Assembly (NCBI GenBank): GCA_938003565.1
Contig: CALKYB010000058.1
Span: 1-10,103, forward strand
Length of the DNA: 10,103 nt
Direction: 5' to 3'
From: an uncultured bacterium
GTDB taxonomy: Bacteria; Bdellovibrionota_C; UBA2361; SZUA-149; CALKYB01
Shown: positions 1 to 7,689 of the stretch, in pieces
Position numbering within the stretch: position 1 is the first letter of the stretch
Layout: each line of letters begins with the position of its first letter
Position numbers and translations under genes: made by a program
Notes under the pieces: model-generated
The model's database searches: none
What the model saw: the letters and a program-made list of their open reading frames with translations, nothing else
Told to the model about the DNA's origin: nothing

Positions 1-10
1 GTGAGACTAA

Positions 11-682
11 ATGTCTAAAGAACTTGTGGCAAAAGAGTTGGCAAAGCGGGTTAACGATGGAGAGTTGATTGGATTCGGTTCTGGATCGACTGCGGAGCTT
101 GCGTTGAGTTTTATTGGAGAACGAATTGCCGCGGAAGGGCTAGAGATTCGTGGAATGGCAACTTCAAGTCGTACTGCCAGTCTTTGCACTGAAGTTGGCG
201 TTGAACTTGTTGATATAAGCAGCGGTTGCTCCATGGACTGGGCTTTTGATGGAGCAGATGAAGTGGACGCTGACCTTAATTTGATTAAGGGAGGAGGTGG
301 CTGTCATTTGATGGAGAAGATTGTCGCTAAGTTGGCTGGAGGATTGACCGTTATTGTTACAGAAGAAAAGATCGTCGAAAATCTTGGCCAAAAGTTTCTT
401 TTGCCGGTGGAAATAATTCCAGAATCAAGAACTTACGTCGAATCTGAGCTCTTAAAGCTTGGAGTAAATGAAATTACTCTTCGCCAGAGCAAGTCCCCCA
501 AGGAACCCTTGTTAACTGACAAAGCTAACCATATCCTGGATATTAGATTGCCGGGTTTGTCTGAACAACACGAAGACATTATTAATTCCATAACTGGGGT
601 AGTTGAAAATGGACTATTTGTAGGTCTAAGTAACGAGGTCTTAGTATCTCGAGGTGGTTCAGTTGAATCGCTAAAGCCTTAG
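11..682 (+). CDS. rpiA: Ribose-5-phosphate isomerase A
   Basis: Cytosolic enzyme of the non-oxidative pentose phosphate pathway that interconverts ribose 5-phosphate and ribulose 5-phosphate. The 223-residue product is close to the usual length (E. coli about 219). Seen in the sequence: the phosphate-binding loop GFGSGSTA (residues 21-28), the active-site motif DGADEVD (80-86, with Asp80 and Asp83 matching the family catalytic aspartates), and KGGGG at 93-97 followed by Glu102-Lys103, matching the conserved Lys and general-base Glu. A GLFVG stretch lies near the C-terminus. The residues between KGGGG and EK are CHLM rather than the more common ALLR/ALTR, a mild variation. The ATG at 11 is preceded only by GTGAG at 1-5 as a weak ribosome binding site, and the window edge hides the promoter. 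The gene ends 23 bp before the stop codon of the convergent AsmA-family gene. I see no terminator hairpin in that gap. Confidence 0.96.
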   Translation: MSKELVAKELAKRVNDGELIGFGSGSTAELALSFIGERIAAEGLEIRGMATSSRTASLCTEVGVELVDISSGCSMDWAFDGADEVDADLNLIKGGGGCHLMEKIVAKLAGGLTVIVTEEKIVENLGQKFLLPVEIIPESRTYVESELLKLGVNEITLRQSKSPKEPLLTDKANHILDIRLPGLSEQHEDIINSITGVVENGLFVGLSNEVLVSRGGSVESLKP

Positions 683-705
683 AGCAAATGTTTACAAAGG
701 AATTA

Positions 706-3264
706 CTACCTTCCGAAAATACCTTGAAGTGCTTTACCTGCGGCTCCCTCTATAGCTTTGCCTAAGTCATTTGCGGAGTCGTTGTTTCTCCTCGTATTGC
801 TTTCGCCAGAAGAAGGTTCTCGTTTAGAGCGCTTTCCGCCAAACAATCCATCCAGCGCATCGGCAGCTCCACACAAACCAGGAGCAACTTTTTCGAGTTC
901 TTTGCTAAGAGCATCTTTTGCTGTGTTTCGTCCAGCCCGTCGAATCAAATCTTTTGTGTCGGGGAGTACTAGGGTTCTACCACCGGCGCTAGCCTTTATG
1001 AGGATCGGAACTACTATCCCTCCATCTCTGTCTTGTATTAGTCTAAGTTTTGGCTTTCTCTCCACCATGCTTTCAGCCATTTTAGCTGTTAGTCTTAATC
1101 GAGCTTGAATGCGTTTACTACCGTCGACCAGTCCAATAAAACCGTCTCCATCTAAAATATATAGATCGTGATTAAGTGAGAAAGTACGCAACTTTAATTT
1201 TCCCTTCTCTAGGTTCGACTCAAATTTGAGGGAATTGAAGGCGGTATTCTTCGCTTTAAGAATAGCTTGGTTCTCCTCAGGAACATATTTGGCTAATTTA
1301 GATCCAAGGCCCGGAAGTCCTGATATCCCAGCCAAGCTTTCTCCCAGAATGTTTATTCCTACAATTTCTCCTTTACCTACATTAGCCTTGAGGGAACCAG
1401 AGGCAGCAGGAATTAAATCATCTGTTCGTGTTGAAAGGCTTGCGGTAATCGATTCGATGATCCCCGAAAGGGAGAGTTTAGAGTCCGGCATGAAAGTCGA
1501 AGCAATGACAGCGGAGTCAAAATTTGAACCATTAATGTTGGCCTGAATAACCGGATTGTTATTTCTACTTAAACTACCGAATAGATCCAATTTCCCACCA
1601 AATGGTTTGATACTAGACGGTGCAATTTTAATTAGCTTAGGGCTAATATCGGCCTTCAAGTTAATGGAATCTATTGGTACTTTACTAACACTAGATTTGC
1701 CCGCAGTAAGTAAGACCTTTCCAGATTCGCTCTTAACTCCATAGTTTCCACTCAAACTTAGGTTGCTAATGAAAGATTCTTCCAAATTTGGATTAGGTTT
1801 GCCTAAGCCAGCGAGAATCTTACCTAACTCAAGTTTTTCACTGGTTAGAGCGAATTTAGCGGATGGAGACTTAAAGTTCTTCACAGTAGCATCAACATCA
1901 AAGGAGTGGTCCATTGTGTCAAGTGTAAGAGATTTCGTTGATAGGCTATCTCCATTGAAATTAAGCAAGCCATTTAAGTTTTTAACAGACAGTTCATTGC
2001 CACCAACATCCGAGGACAAAGATATGTTGTTTAACTTGCCATCTCCCTTGATTGTATGCGGCTTATCTTTAGTGCCAGGATTGATATCCAGATCAAAGTC
2101 AGTAGATCCGCCCAGTTTAAAAGCAGCCAGTAAGGGAACAAATTTTTGCAATTCGGATAGAGGCAAAGAATTGGATTTTAATTTCAAATTTTCAGCTGAG
2201 GAGTTTTTGATTCGAGCAGAGCCTTTTAGTTTTATGTTTCCTAAGCTGAGGTCTAAGGCTTGTACATCAACACTAGGTTTGGAGCCGAGACCTATATTCG
2301 AATCTAAAGAGAGAGCGAATTTCTCTCCCGCAGGTTTTTTGAAGCTTTTATCAAAAGATATATCAGAAGCAGTTCCGTCTACGCTTAGCTTTAGAGAAGG
2401 TGTGCCCTCGCTAAATGTTGAATCTAGGTCAAGAGAAATGTCTTTATCTAGGCTCAAATTAGCTGGTTTCTTTCCATAAGCCATCAAGATTTTGTTAAGT
2501 CTACCGAGGTTGATAGATTCGATTTTTAGTTTCGAATTTCCGTTGGGTAAAAAGCTGCCTTGGGGGATTCCTTCTAGTTTGCCCGAGAGTTTGAAATTTT
2601 CCTTAGTTTTCCCAAGAAATGAAAACCTTGCGTCGAAATTTCCTTTTCCAGACAAATCAATGTCTCTAACTTCGGCATTAAAGTCTTCAAGCTGCAAGTT
2701 CTGAACCGGTTTGGCTGCTTTATCTTGAAAGAAAACATTTAAGTCTTTAAAAATTGCCTTTTTAAGTTGAAACTCTAGCTTTGTGTCGTTGGAGGTAACA
2801 GATTCTTTTTGAGGTGTGGGTTGACTGTTGTCGGGATTGCTATCCTCGGCGTGAATATTCTCAGTGTCATTTTTACTTTTGCCGATTTCTAAACCGGCAA
2901 CCTTGAGAGCTCCGTTGGCATCGCGTTGTAAATGGATTTTTCCACTGTCTAGTTCAAACTGAGAAACAGATATGTTTCCTGAGAACATATCACCGATTCC
3001 TGCTTTGAGAACTAGCTTGTTGATTGTTGATCGCTCAGAGCCTGATCCTGCGCTGATGTCGCTGACGACTACTCCAATACTCGGGAACAACTGTGCCGAA
3101 ACATCTCCCAGTCGGACTTCTTGCCCGACGGCTTCCGAGATCTTTTCGTTTATCTGAGGCTTGAACTTGGCTAAGATGGGGTTCAGGCTAAAAATTAGTA
3201 TTGCGATACCAATTCCTATTAGAAGGCCAAGGGCGAAAAGAAAAAAGAATAGTTTTTTAAGCAT
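706..3264 (-). CDS. AsmA-family envelope protein
   Basis: Large 852-residue protein of the AsmA/YhjG type. These are inner-membrane-anchored proteins with a long periplasmic part, linked to outer-membrane lipid homeostasis and, for the bigger relatives, lipid transport. Seen: a short Lys-Lys N-terminus, then one hydrophobic segment at about residues 5-27. A classic AsmA N-terminal block follows, in which a region like 'ISEAVGQEVRLGDVSAQLFP' leads to 'VVVSDIS'. Next are a polar low-complexity linker (about 126-162, rich in Asn, Asp, Ser, Pro), many alternating beta-type segments rich in 'LxLxxxxLxLG', and an AsmA-like C-terminal block with 'LKANVGKGEIVGINILG'. The tail (about 796-852) is Gly/Arg/Asn/Ser-rich and has two similar motifs, DALDGLFGG and KALQGIFGR. 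The family assignment is firm. The lipid role is inferred from family knowledge, and the divergent lpxB-msbA neighbours are consistent with it. The ATG at 3264 has only a weak upstream AG-rich site. Confidence 0.88.
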   Translation of the reverse strand: MLKKLFFFLFALGLLIGIGIAILIFSLNPILAKFKPQINEKISEAVGQEVRLGDVSAQLFPSIGVVVSDISAGSGSERSTINKLVLKAGIGDMFSGNISVSQFELDSGKIHLQRDANGALKVAGLEIGKSKNDTENIHAEDSNPDNSQPTPQKESVTSNDTKLEFQLKKAIFKDLNVFFQDKAAKPVQNLQLEDFNAEVRDIDLSGKGNFDARFSFLGKTKENFKLSGKLEGIPQGSFLPNGNSKLKIESINLGRLNKILMAYGKKPANLSLDKDISLDLDSTFSEGTPSLKLSVDGTASDISFDKSFKKPAGEKFALSLDSNIGLGSKPSVDVQALDLSLGNIKLKGSARIKNSSAENLKLKSNSLPLSELQKFVPLLAAFKLGGSTDFDLDINPGTKDKPHTIKGDGKLNNISLSSDVGGNELSVKNLNGLLNFNGDSLSTKSLTLDTMDHSFDVDATVKNFKSPSAKFALTSEKLELGKILAGLGKPNPNLEESFISNLSLSGNYGVKSESGKVLLTAGKSSVSKVPIDSINLKADISPKLIKIAPSSIKPFGGKLDLFGSLSRNNNPVIQANINGSNFDSAVIASTFMPDSKLSLSGIIESITASLSTRTDDLIPAASGSLKANVGKGEIVGINILGESLAGISGLPGLGSKLAKYVPEENQAILKAKNTAFNSLKFESNLEKGKLKLRTFSLNHDLYILDGDGFIGLVDGSKRIQARLRLTAKMAESMVERKPKLRLIQDRDGGIVVPILIKASAGGRTLVLPDTKDLIRRAGRNTAKDALSKELEKVAPGLCGAADALDGLFGGKRSKREPSSGESNTRRNNDSANDLGKAIEGAAGKALQGIFGR

Positions 3265-3322
3265 GTTTGGCTCTGCTGAGATAAGTTGATGAAAATTAGA
3301 AAGATTCTTGGACTATCTATAG

Positions 3323-3351
3323 TTTATATTATGTTGACGATCGAGCTGTAA
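3323..3351 (-). promoter_or_regulatory. Sigma70-like promoter for the AsmA-family gene
   Basis: Read on the minus strand, a TTACAG -35 hexamer (3351-3346) is followed by a 17-bp spacer and a TATAAA -10 hexamer (3328-3323). Both are close to consensus at the ideal spacing. Transcription would start near 3316 and leave about 50 nt of leader before the ATG at 3264. Recognised by eye only. Confidence 0.55.
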
Positions 3352-3415
3352 ATTTGCAGCAACGCTAAATCATAGTAAAGTAATGCGCCTTCTCTGCTTT
3401 ATAGAACAGAGGTCG

Positions 3416-3424
3416 TGTTATAAA
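3416..3424 (+). promoter_or_regulatory. Possible extended -10 promoter for lpxB-msbA
   Basis: TGTTATAAA fits an extended -10 element (TGn followed by TATAAA, the hexamer at 3419-3424) about 70 bp upstream of the lpxB start. No good -35 hexamer sits 16-18 bp upstream. A TTGACG at 3334-3339 is present but has no -10 at a usable distance. This is the best candidate in the + direction of the divergent region, and it is weak. Confidence 0.3.
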
Positions 3425-3492
3425 TTGCTAAATTAGTGTAGGATTGGAGTCTTATTAAACAGGCCCAGAGCTCCCTCTTTGATAGGTAGAAT

Positions 3493-4734
3493 TTGAAATC
3501 AGTATTAAAAAGTCAAACATCAGACTCCCCGTTGGCTACCGGCGCAAAGAAGCCCTGCTTTATGATATCAGCTGGTGAAGCGAGTAGCGATCTACATGCT
3601 GCAAATCTTGCGAAGGAGTTGCTGCGGCAACAACCAAATGCAGAAATTTTTGGAATGGGTGGATCCTCTTTGAGAGCAGCTGGGATTGAGACCGTGGTTG
3701 ACTCAGAGGAGGCGGCTTCAGTAATGGGTTTTAGTGAAGTGTTGTTTAAGCTTGGAGACCTAATTGGGGCATTGAACAAGCTCAAACGGGTAGCCGCCGA
3801 GAGAAAGCCCGATGTTTTGATTTTGGTGGATTTTCCAGACTTTAACTACTTTTTAGCTAAGGGACTTAAGCGTCGCTTTGGAAGTAATATAAAGGTATTT
3901 CATTTTATTACTCCCACCATTTGGGCTTGGCGACAAGGTCGCATTAAGACGGTGCAAAAGTATGTAGATAAAGTGGCACCAATTTTTCCGTTTGAGGAGA
4001 AGTATTTTAAGGAACATGGTGTTGATGCAGAGTATGTGGGCCATCCTTTTCTCGATAGTTGTGCCGAAGTAGAGAAGGGCTCCGGCGATTTCCTCTCAAG
4101 TCTAGGACTTAGTTCTGATTCGAAACTACTTGGTTTATTGCCTGGTAGTCGGAAAGCTGAGATTTCTAACCTTTTGCCAGTTATGCTCGAGAGTTTTGAG
4201 CTCTTACAGAAAAGGTATCCTGATATAAGGGCTATTCTGCCCGTTGCAACTTCTCTAGACCGAGGATGGTTGGAAAGTTTAGTAGGGGGTCAGCAGGGTG
4301 TAGTTTTAGTTGATGGTCAGGCTTCTGAGGTATTGAGAAATGTAGATGCGGCTATAGTTGCCTCGGGAACAGTTACGGTAGAGGCTGCCATCGCTAAGTG
4401 TCCGATGGTTGTGATCTATAAACTTTCCGGTATGAGTTATTTTATAGCGAAGAATTTGGTAAAGGGTGTAAAGTCTTTTGCGATGCCAAATATAATTGCC
4501 GGTAAGAAGATTGTGCCAGAACTTTTACAGGAGGAGGTTACGGCTGACCGAATATATAAGAACGTTGAAAAGTATTTTGATTCATCAGATTATCGCCAAC
4601 TGGTAAAGAACTACTTGTCAGAAGTTGCTGAGCAACTTTCAGTTGATAGATTGCCTAGGGCGGGTAATTCAGCTGCTACTCGTGCTGCATCGATTGCCCT
4701 AGAATTGGCTGGTTGTGGAGAAGTTAATGGTTAG
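3493..4734 (+). CDS. lpxB: Lipid-A-disaccharide synthase
   Basis: Glycosyltransferase (family GT19) that joins UDP-2,3-diacylglucosamine and lipid X into the tetraacyl disaccharide 1-phosphate of lipid A, at the cytoplasmic face of the inner membrane. At 413 residues it is slightly longer than E. coli LpxB (about 382). Seen: GEASSD (28-33, usually GEASGD), the KPD...VDFPDFN motif with Asp113 and Asp116, TPTIWAWRQGR, FPFEEKYF and GHPFLD. Further on are LLPGSRKAEI (from about 215, with Arg220), VASGTVTVEAA, KCPMVVIYK and the PNIIAG...PELLQEE acceptor-side motif. The start is uncertain. TTG at 3493 follows an in-frame stop at 3487-3489 and has AGGT at 3484-3487 as a modest ribosome binding site. 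The first ATG, at 3562, would leave only four residues before the Gly-Glu-Ala-Ser motif, which is short for the family. The last 8 bases overlap msbA, so the two genes are probably translationally coupled. Confidence 0.96.
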   Translation: MKSVLKSQTSDSPLATGAKKPCFMISAGEASSDLHAANLAKELLRQQPNAEIFGMGGSSLRAAGIETVVDSEEAASVMGFSEVLFKLGDLIGALNKLKRVAAERKPDVLILVDFPDFNYFLAKGLKRRFGSNIKVFHFITPTIWAWRQGRIKTVQKYVDKVAPIFPFEEKYFKEHGVDAEYVGHPFLDSCAEVEKGSGDFLSSLGLSSDSKLLGLLPGSRKAEISNLLPVMLESFELLQKRYPDIRAILPVATSLDRGWLESLVGGQQGVVLVDGQASEVLRNVDAAIVASGTVTVEAAIAKCPMVVIYKLSGMSYFIAKNLVKGVKSFAMPNIIAGKKIVPELLQEEVTADRIYKNVEKYFDSSDYRQLVKNYLSEVAEQLSVDRLPRAGNSAATRAASIALELAGCGEVNG

Positions 4735-6580
4735 CGAAGTTTCTAAAGAAACTGTTGGTGCACCGCGGAAGCCCTCGAGTTGGGCTATCGCGCGTCGACT
4801 TTTTAAGTATCTTGAGCCTCACAAAAAAAAGTTTATTTTCGCGATTATCGCAATGGCTTTTTATGGAGCTACTGATGGTGTCATTCCTTTCATGCTAAAG
4901 CATATTCTCGATAAGATTTTCGGGGAGCGGGATGTTACGATGCTTTATTTGATACCTGGCTTTTTGGTTGTTTTTTCAATTTTTCGCGCTGCAGTTGGTT
5001 TTGCCCAGCAGTATCTTTCCGCTTCGGTGGGACTCTCTATTATTCAAGATATCAGGGACGATATCAATCGAAAGCTCTTGGACTTGTCTCCGAGATTCTT
5101 TAATTCAAAGAGAACCGGAAATCTAATCGCTCGTATGACGAACGATACTCTTCTAGTGAGAACCGCTCTGGCCGATGGCTCCAGTGCTCTGCTTAGAGAT
5201 ACTATCAGAATTATTGCTTTAGTTTTTTCAGCTATATACTTAGATCCAACTCTTGGGCTATTTTCTTTGGTTCTATTTCCCATAGCTACCATTCCAATTG
5301 TTAAATTTGGTAGGAGAGTTCGAACCCATAGTAGGGTTGGTCAGGATCAATTTGGTGGTTTGACTAGCAATCTTCAAGAAACAATAACTGGCTACAAGGT
5401 AATTCAAGCGTTTAACCTACAGGGCTTTATTCAAAAACGTTTTGCTAATGAGAACTCTTTACTCACTAAGACTCTAAAAAAAGCCGAGCGCTACGGGGCT
5501 TTGTCTGGTCCGACTAACGAGGCTTTGGCTAGCATAGCAATTGCAGCGGTGCTTTTTTATGGAGGTTCAACTGTAATAAGTGGGAGTAGGACTCAAGGGC
5601 AGTTTATGGCCTTTTTAGTGGCTTTGTTTCTGATGTACGAACCCGCTAAGAAATTGGGGCGGGTTAACAACTCCATACAGACTGGGCTTGCAGCTGCGGA
5701 AAGAATATTTGAGATACTTGATCAAGAGCCAGATATTCAGGAGATTCCCAATGCCATTAGTCTTCAGACTAGACAACCTGACATCGAGTTTCGCAATGTT
5801 AGTTTTAGATATGGCGATACAGATCAGATGGTTGTTTCTGAGGTAAATGATCTGGATGGTAAAACTAGTTTTTCTATTGATGGTGTTAACTTAAGTGTTA
5901 AAGCTGGGGAAACTTTAGCACTGGTGGGGCCGAGTGGGGGTGGAAAGTCGACTTTAGCTAACTTACTGCCTCGCTTTTACGATCCCACTGAAGGGGAGAT
6001 TCTTATTTCTAGTACGGACATTAAGCATGTTACGATTTCTTCATTGAGAGAGTCTATTTCTGTAGTTGATCAGAATACCTTCTTGTTTAACGATTCGGTT
6101 CATAACAATATTGCTTTTGGTGACCAGTCCGCCTCAGAAGAGCAAATAATGGAAGCTGCAAAAGCGGCCAATGCTCACTCTTTCATCGATAAAATGCCTC
6201 AGGGTTATAAAACAGTAATTGGAGAGCAGGGCTTGACACTCTCGGGTGGACAAAGAGCCAGGTTAGCTATTGCTCGAGCTCTGCTGAAAAATGCTCCAAT
6301 ATTGGTTTTAGATGAGGCGACAGCTGCTTTGGATAGCGAGTCTGAGCATCATGTTCAGCAGGCTATCGAGAGGCTCATGAACGGTCGAACTACTGTTGTT
6401 ATCGCTCATAGATTGGCTACCATTCGCTCAGCTGATCAAATTGCAGTTGTTGAGGATGGCAAGATAGTTGAGGTTGGTAAGCATGAAGAATTGCTGGCTA
6501 CTGCGGGGGTCTACCATAAGCTTCATACCATGCAGTTTGCCGAAGCGGGTATTTCTAAGAAAGTGGCTCGCGCTAGCTAA
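4727..6580 (+). CDS. msbA: MsbA-type lipid A export ABC transporter
   Basis: Half-size ABC exporter with an N-terminal six-helix transmembrane domain (about 1-330) fused to an ATPase domain. MsbA homodimers flip lipid A-core across the inner membrane. Seen: the A-loop Tyr362 (FRYG), Walker A GPSGGGKST (401-409), Q-loop VVDQNTFLF, signature LSGGQ (505-509), Walker B ILVLDE with Asp529 and Glu530, and H-loop His561 (IAHRLAT). Adjacency to lpxB supports the lipid A assignment over a generic multidrug exporter. The ATG at 4727 was chosen because GGAG at 4717-4720 sits six bases upstream. A GTG at 4715 would add four residues but would place that site inside the gene. It overlaps lpxB by 8 bp. Odd point: about 15-17 extra residues (around 364-380, polar and acidic) lie between the A-loop and the strand before Walker A, which helps explain the 617-residue length against about 580 for typical members. 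Confidence 0.92.
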   Translation: MVSEVSKETVGAPRKPSSWAIARRLFKYLEPHKKKFIFAIIAMAFYGATDGVIPFMLKHILDKIFGERDVTMLYLIPGFLVVFSIFRAAVGFAQQYLSASVGLSIIQDIRDDINRKLLDLSPRFFNSKRTGNLIARMTNDTLLVRTALADGSSALLRDTIRIIALVFSAIYLDPTLGLFSLVLFPIATIPIVKFGRRVRTHSRVGQDQFGGLTSNLQETITGYKVIQAFNLQGFIQKRFANENSLLTKTLKKAERYGALSGPTNEALASIAIAAVLFYGGSTVISGSRTQGQFMAFLVALFLMYEPAKKLGRVNNSIQTGLAAAERIFEILDQEPDIQEIPNAISLQTRQPDIEFRNVSFRYGDTDQMVVSEVNDLDGKTSFSIDGVNLSVKAGETLALVGPSGGGKSTLANLLPRFYDPTEGEILISSTDIKHVTISSLRESISVVDQNTFLFNDSVHNNIAFGDQSASEEQIMEAAKAANAHSFIDKMPQGYKTVIGEQGLTLSGGQRARLAIARALLKNAPILVLDEATAALDSESEHHVQQAIERLMNGRTTVVIAHRLATIRSADQIAVVEDGKIVEVGKHEELLATAGVYHKLHTMQFAEAGISKKVARAS

Positions 6581-6587
6581 TTTAGGC

Positions 6588-6596
6588 TGGTATAAA
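6588..6596 (+). promoter_or_regulatory. Possible extended -10 promoter of the metal-handling trio
   Basis: TGGTATAAA (TGn plus a TATAAA hexamer at 6591-6596) lies just after the msbA stop codon and about 45 bp before the ATG of the next gene. It is built like the candidate upstream of lpxB. There is no recognisable -35 hexamer and no MerR-type dyad with a 19-20 bp spacer. Read-through from msbA is equally possible. Confidence 0.3.
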
Positions 6597-6640
6597 ACGG
6601 CCCTTATTTTCTATTGAAAAGTAAATGTCGAGTGATTTTT

Positions 6641-7276
6641 ATGAATAAAGTGTTTTTGCTAGTTGCAATGTTACTTTTTCCTAGTCTGCTCCACGCTAGG
6701 CCGGTTTCTTATCCAGATGGTTGGACTTTGATGACCCGAAATAACTGGGAGAAGCATCGAGCCCATTTACATTATTCTCCTACGAAGAATTACTCAGTTG
6801 GGGTCGTTTATGAGCACTTCAGAGAAGATGATGAGGATGAAATAAGTTTACAGCTAAATCGTCTATTGCTTAGGAAGAATAGAAAGGGCTCTCAGAGAAA
6901 TCTTTATTTGAAATCTCAAGCGGGTGCCAGTGGTTGGGGAGGAAAATTGGAGCCTAGTGGACAGATTGGATTTTCTGGAGACTGGGAGAGTCGGAAGTAC
7001 TATTCATCCTATTCCATTGCTGGTCGTTATGAGGGTTTTAGCGATCAAACCTCGATGCATCAAATGATGCGTCTTGGGGTTGCCCCATATGTTGGGGACT
7101 ATGGGTCACTTCATACTTGGATCATGCTGCAAGCTGAGCATCATCCTCATGAGGAAGATGAGAGCCGGGAATTTATTTTAAGCCCTATGCTTCGAATGTT
7201 CAAATCTGAGTATTTGATGGAGATTGGTTATAGTTTCGAGCGAGACTTTATGTTTAATTTTGTAGTAAGATACTAG
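6641..7276 (+). CDS. Small secreted beta-barrel-like protein with His/acidic loops
   Basis: Not a named family that I can assign. The 211-residue product starts with a clear signal peptide (hydrophobic 4-17, likely cleavage after LLHA at residue 19). The mature part is rich in alternating aromatic and hydrophobic strands such as HLHYSP, YSVGVVYEHF, YYSSYSIAGRYEGF and YLMEIGYSF, and ends FVVRY. A terminal aromatic residue and this strand pattern are typical of small outer-membrane barrels recognised by the BAM machinery. Possible metal-binding segments are His39/His42/His44, an acidic run at 62-67, and a HHPHEED cluster at 167-173. The ATG at 6641 was chosen because it places the signal peptide at the N-terminus and has GAG at 6630-6632 upstream. 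A TTG at 6614 would add nine residues in front of it. The next two genes encode a MerP-like and a MerT-like protein, so a role in metal passage across the outer membrane is inferred. Confidence 0.75.
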   Translation: MNKVFLLVAMLLFPSLLHARPVSYPDGWTLMTRNNWEKHRAHLHYSPTKNYSVGVVYEHFREDDEDEISLQLNRLLLRKNRKGSQRNLYLKSQAGASGWGGKLEPSGQIGFSGDWESRKYYSSYSIAGRYEGFSDQTSMHQMMRLGVAPYVGDYGSLHTWIMLQAEHHPHEEDESREFILSPMLRMFKSEYLMEIGYSFERDFMFNFVVRY

Positions 7277-7308
7277 CTAGTTGAGCTTATATTTTGAGAG
7301 AGTTTAGA

Positions 7309-7689
7309 ATGAAATATGCAATGAGGAATTGCCCACTGAATATATTAGTCTTATTGCTTAGTGTATTGGCTTTTTCAGCCCCAAGCTTAGCTGAAGGGCC
7401 AGCCGTGAGAGCTGATTCTCTGGCAGATCAAACCGCGAAAAGTGGCGCTGATACTTTATCTATTGAGGTGAGTGGCTTAGTTTGCGAGTTCTGTGCGCGG
7501 GGACTTGAGAAAAGTTTTAAAAAGAATAAGAAAGAGCAAGTGCTAAATATTTCTGTTGATATGGATAGTAGCGTAGTTTCAATCGATTTAACTGCTGGCG
7601 CTGAGATTAGCGATAAGGATATCAGGAAAATAATTAACGACAATGGCCTAAGTGTTGTTAAAATTGATAGAGGTAAATCCTCTAAGTAG
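7309..7689 (+). CDS. Secreted heavy-metal-associated (HMA) domain protein, MerP-like
   Basis: Probable periplasmic metal-binding protein of 126 residues. Seen: a signal peptide (hydrophobic stretch about 10-27, cleavage likely after SLA at 28), a polar linker to about residue 48, then one HMA domain (about 49-123). The domain starts LSIEVSGLVCEFC and holds the metal-ligating Cys59 and Cys62, followed by an amphipathic basic helix and a 'VDMDSSVVSIDL' strand. The ferredoxin-like pattern beta-alpha-beta-beta-alpha-beta is visible. The usual Met before the CxxC (MxCxxC) is Leu-Val here. Known relatives (MerP, CopZ, the N-domains of P-type ATPases) bind Hg(II), Cu(I) or Zn(II); the metal cannot be read from the sequence. 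The ATG at 7309 was chosen over a TTG at 7294 because GAGAG (7296-7300) precedes it at eight bases. The next gene's ATG directly follows this stop codon, implying an operon. Confidence 0.88.
   Translation: MKYAMRNCPLNILVLLLSVLAFSAPSLAEGPAVRADSLADQTAKSGADTLSIEVSGLVCEFCARGLEKSFKKNKKEQVLNISVDMDSSVVSIDLTAGAEISDKDIRKIINDNGLSVVKIDRGKSSK
7668..7684 (+). promoter_or_regulatory. Small hairpin at the HMA / MerT-like gene junction
   Basis: TAGAGG and CCTCTA form a perfect 6-bp stem around a TAAAT loop, ending 5 bases before the ATG at 7690. The AGAGG arm is the only Shine-Dalgarno-like sequence near that ATG, at about 16 bases. It would be paired in the hairpin and freed only by ribosomes translating the end of the upstream gene. 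A role in translational coupling is inferred and untested. Confidence 0.3.

Noticed and set aside
1763..2479. Open frame of 238 codons on the + strand inside the AsmA-family gene
   Set aside because: It is antisense to a well-supported gene, has Ser/Leu/Phe/Pro-rich composition typical of a shadow frame, and shows no recognisable domain. The same applies to the shorter + strand frames at 758-1108, 1226-1546 and 2492-2704.
3334..3339. TTGACG as a -35 box for lpxB
   Set aside because: No acceptable -10 hexamer lies 16-18 bp downstream; the sequence there is CAGCAA.
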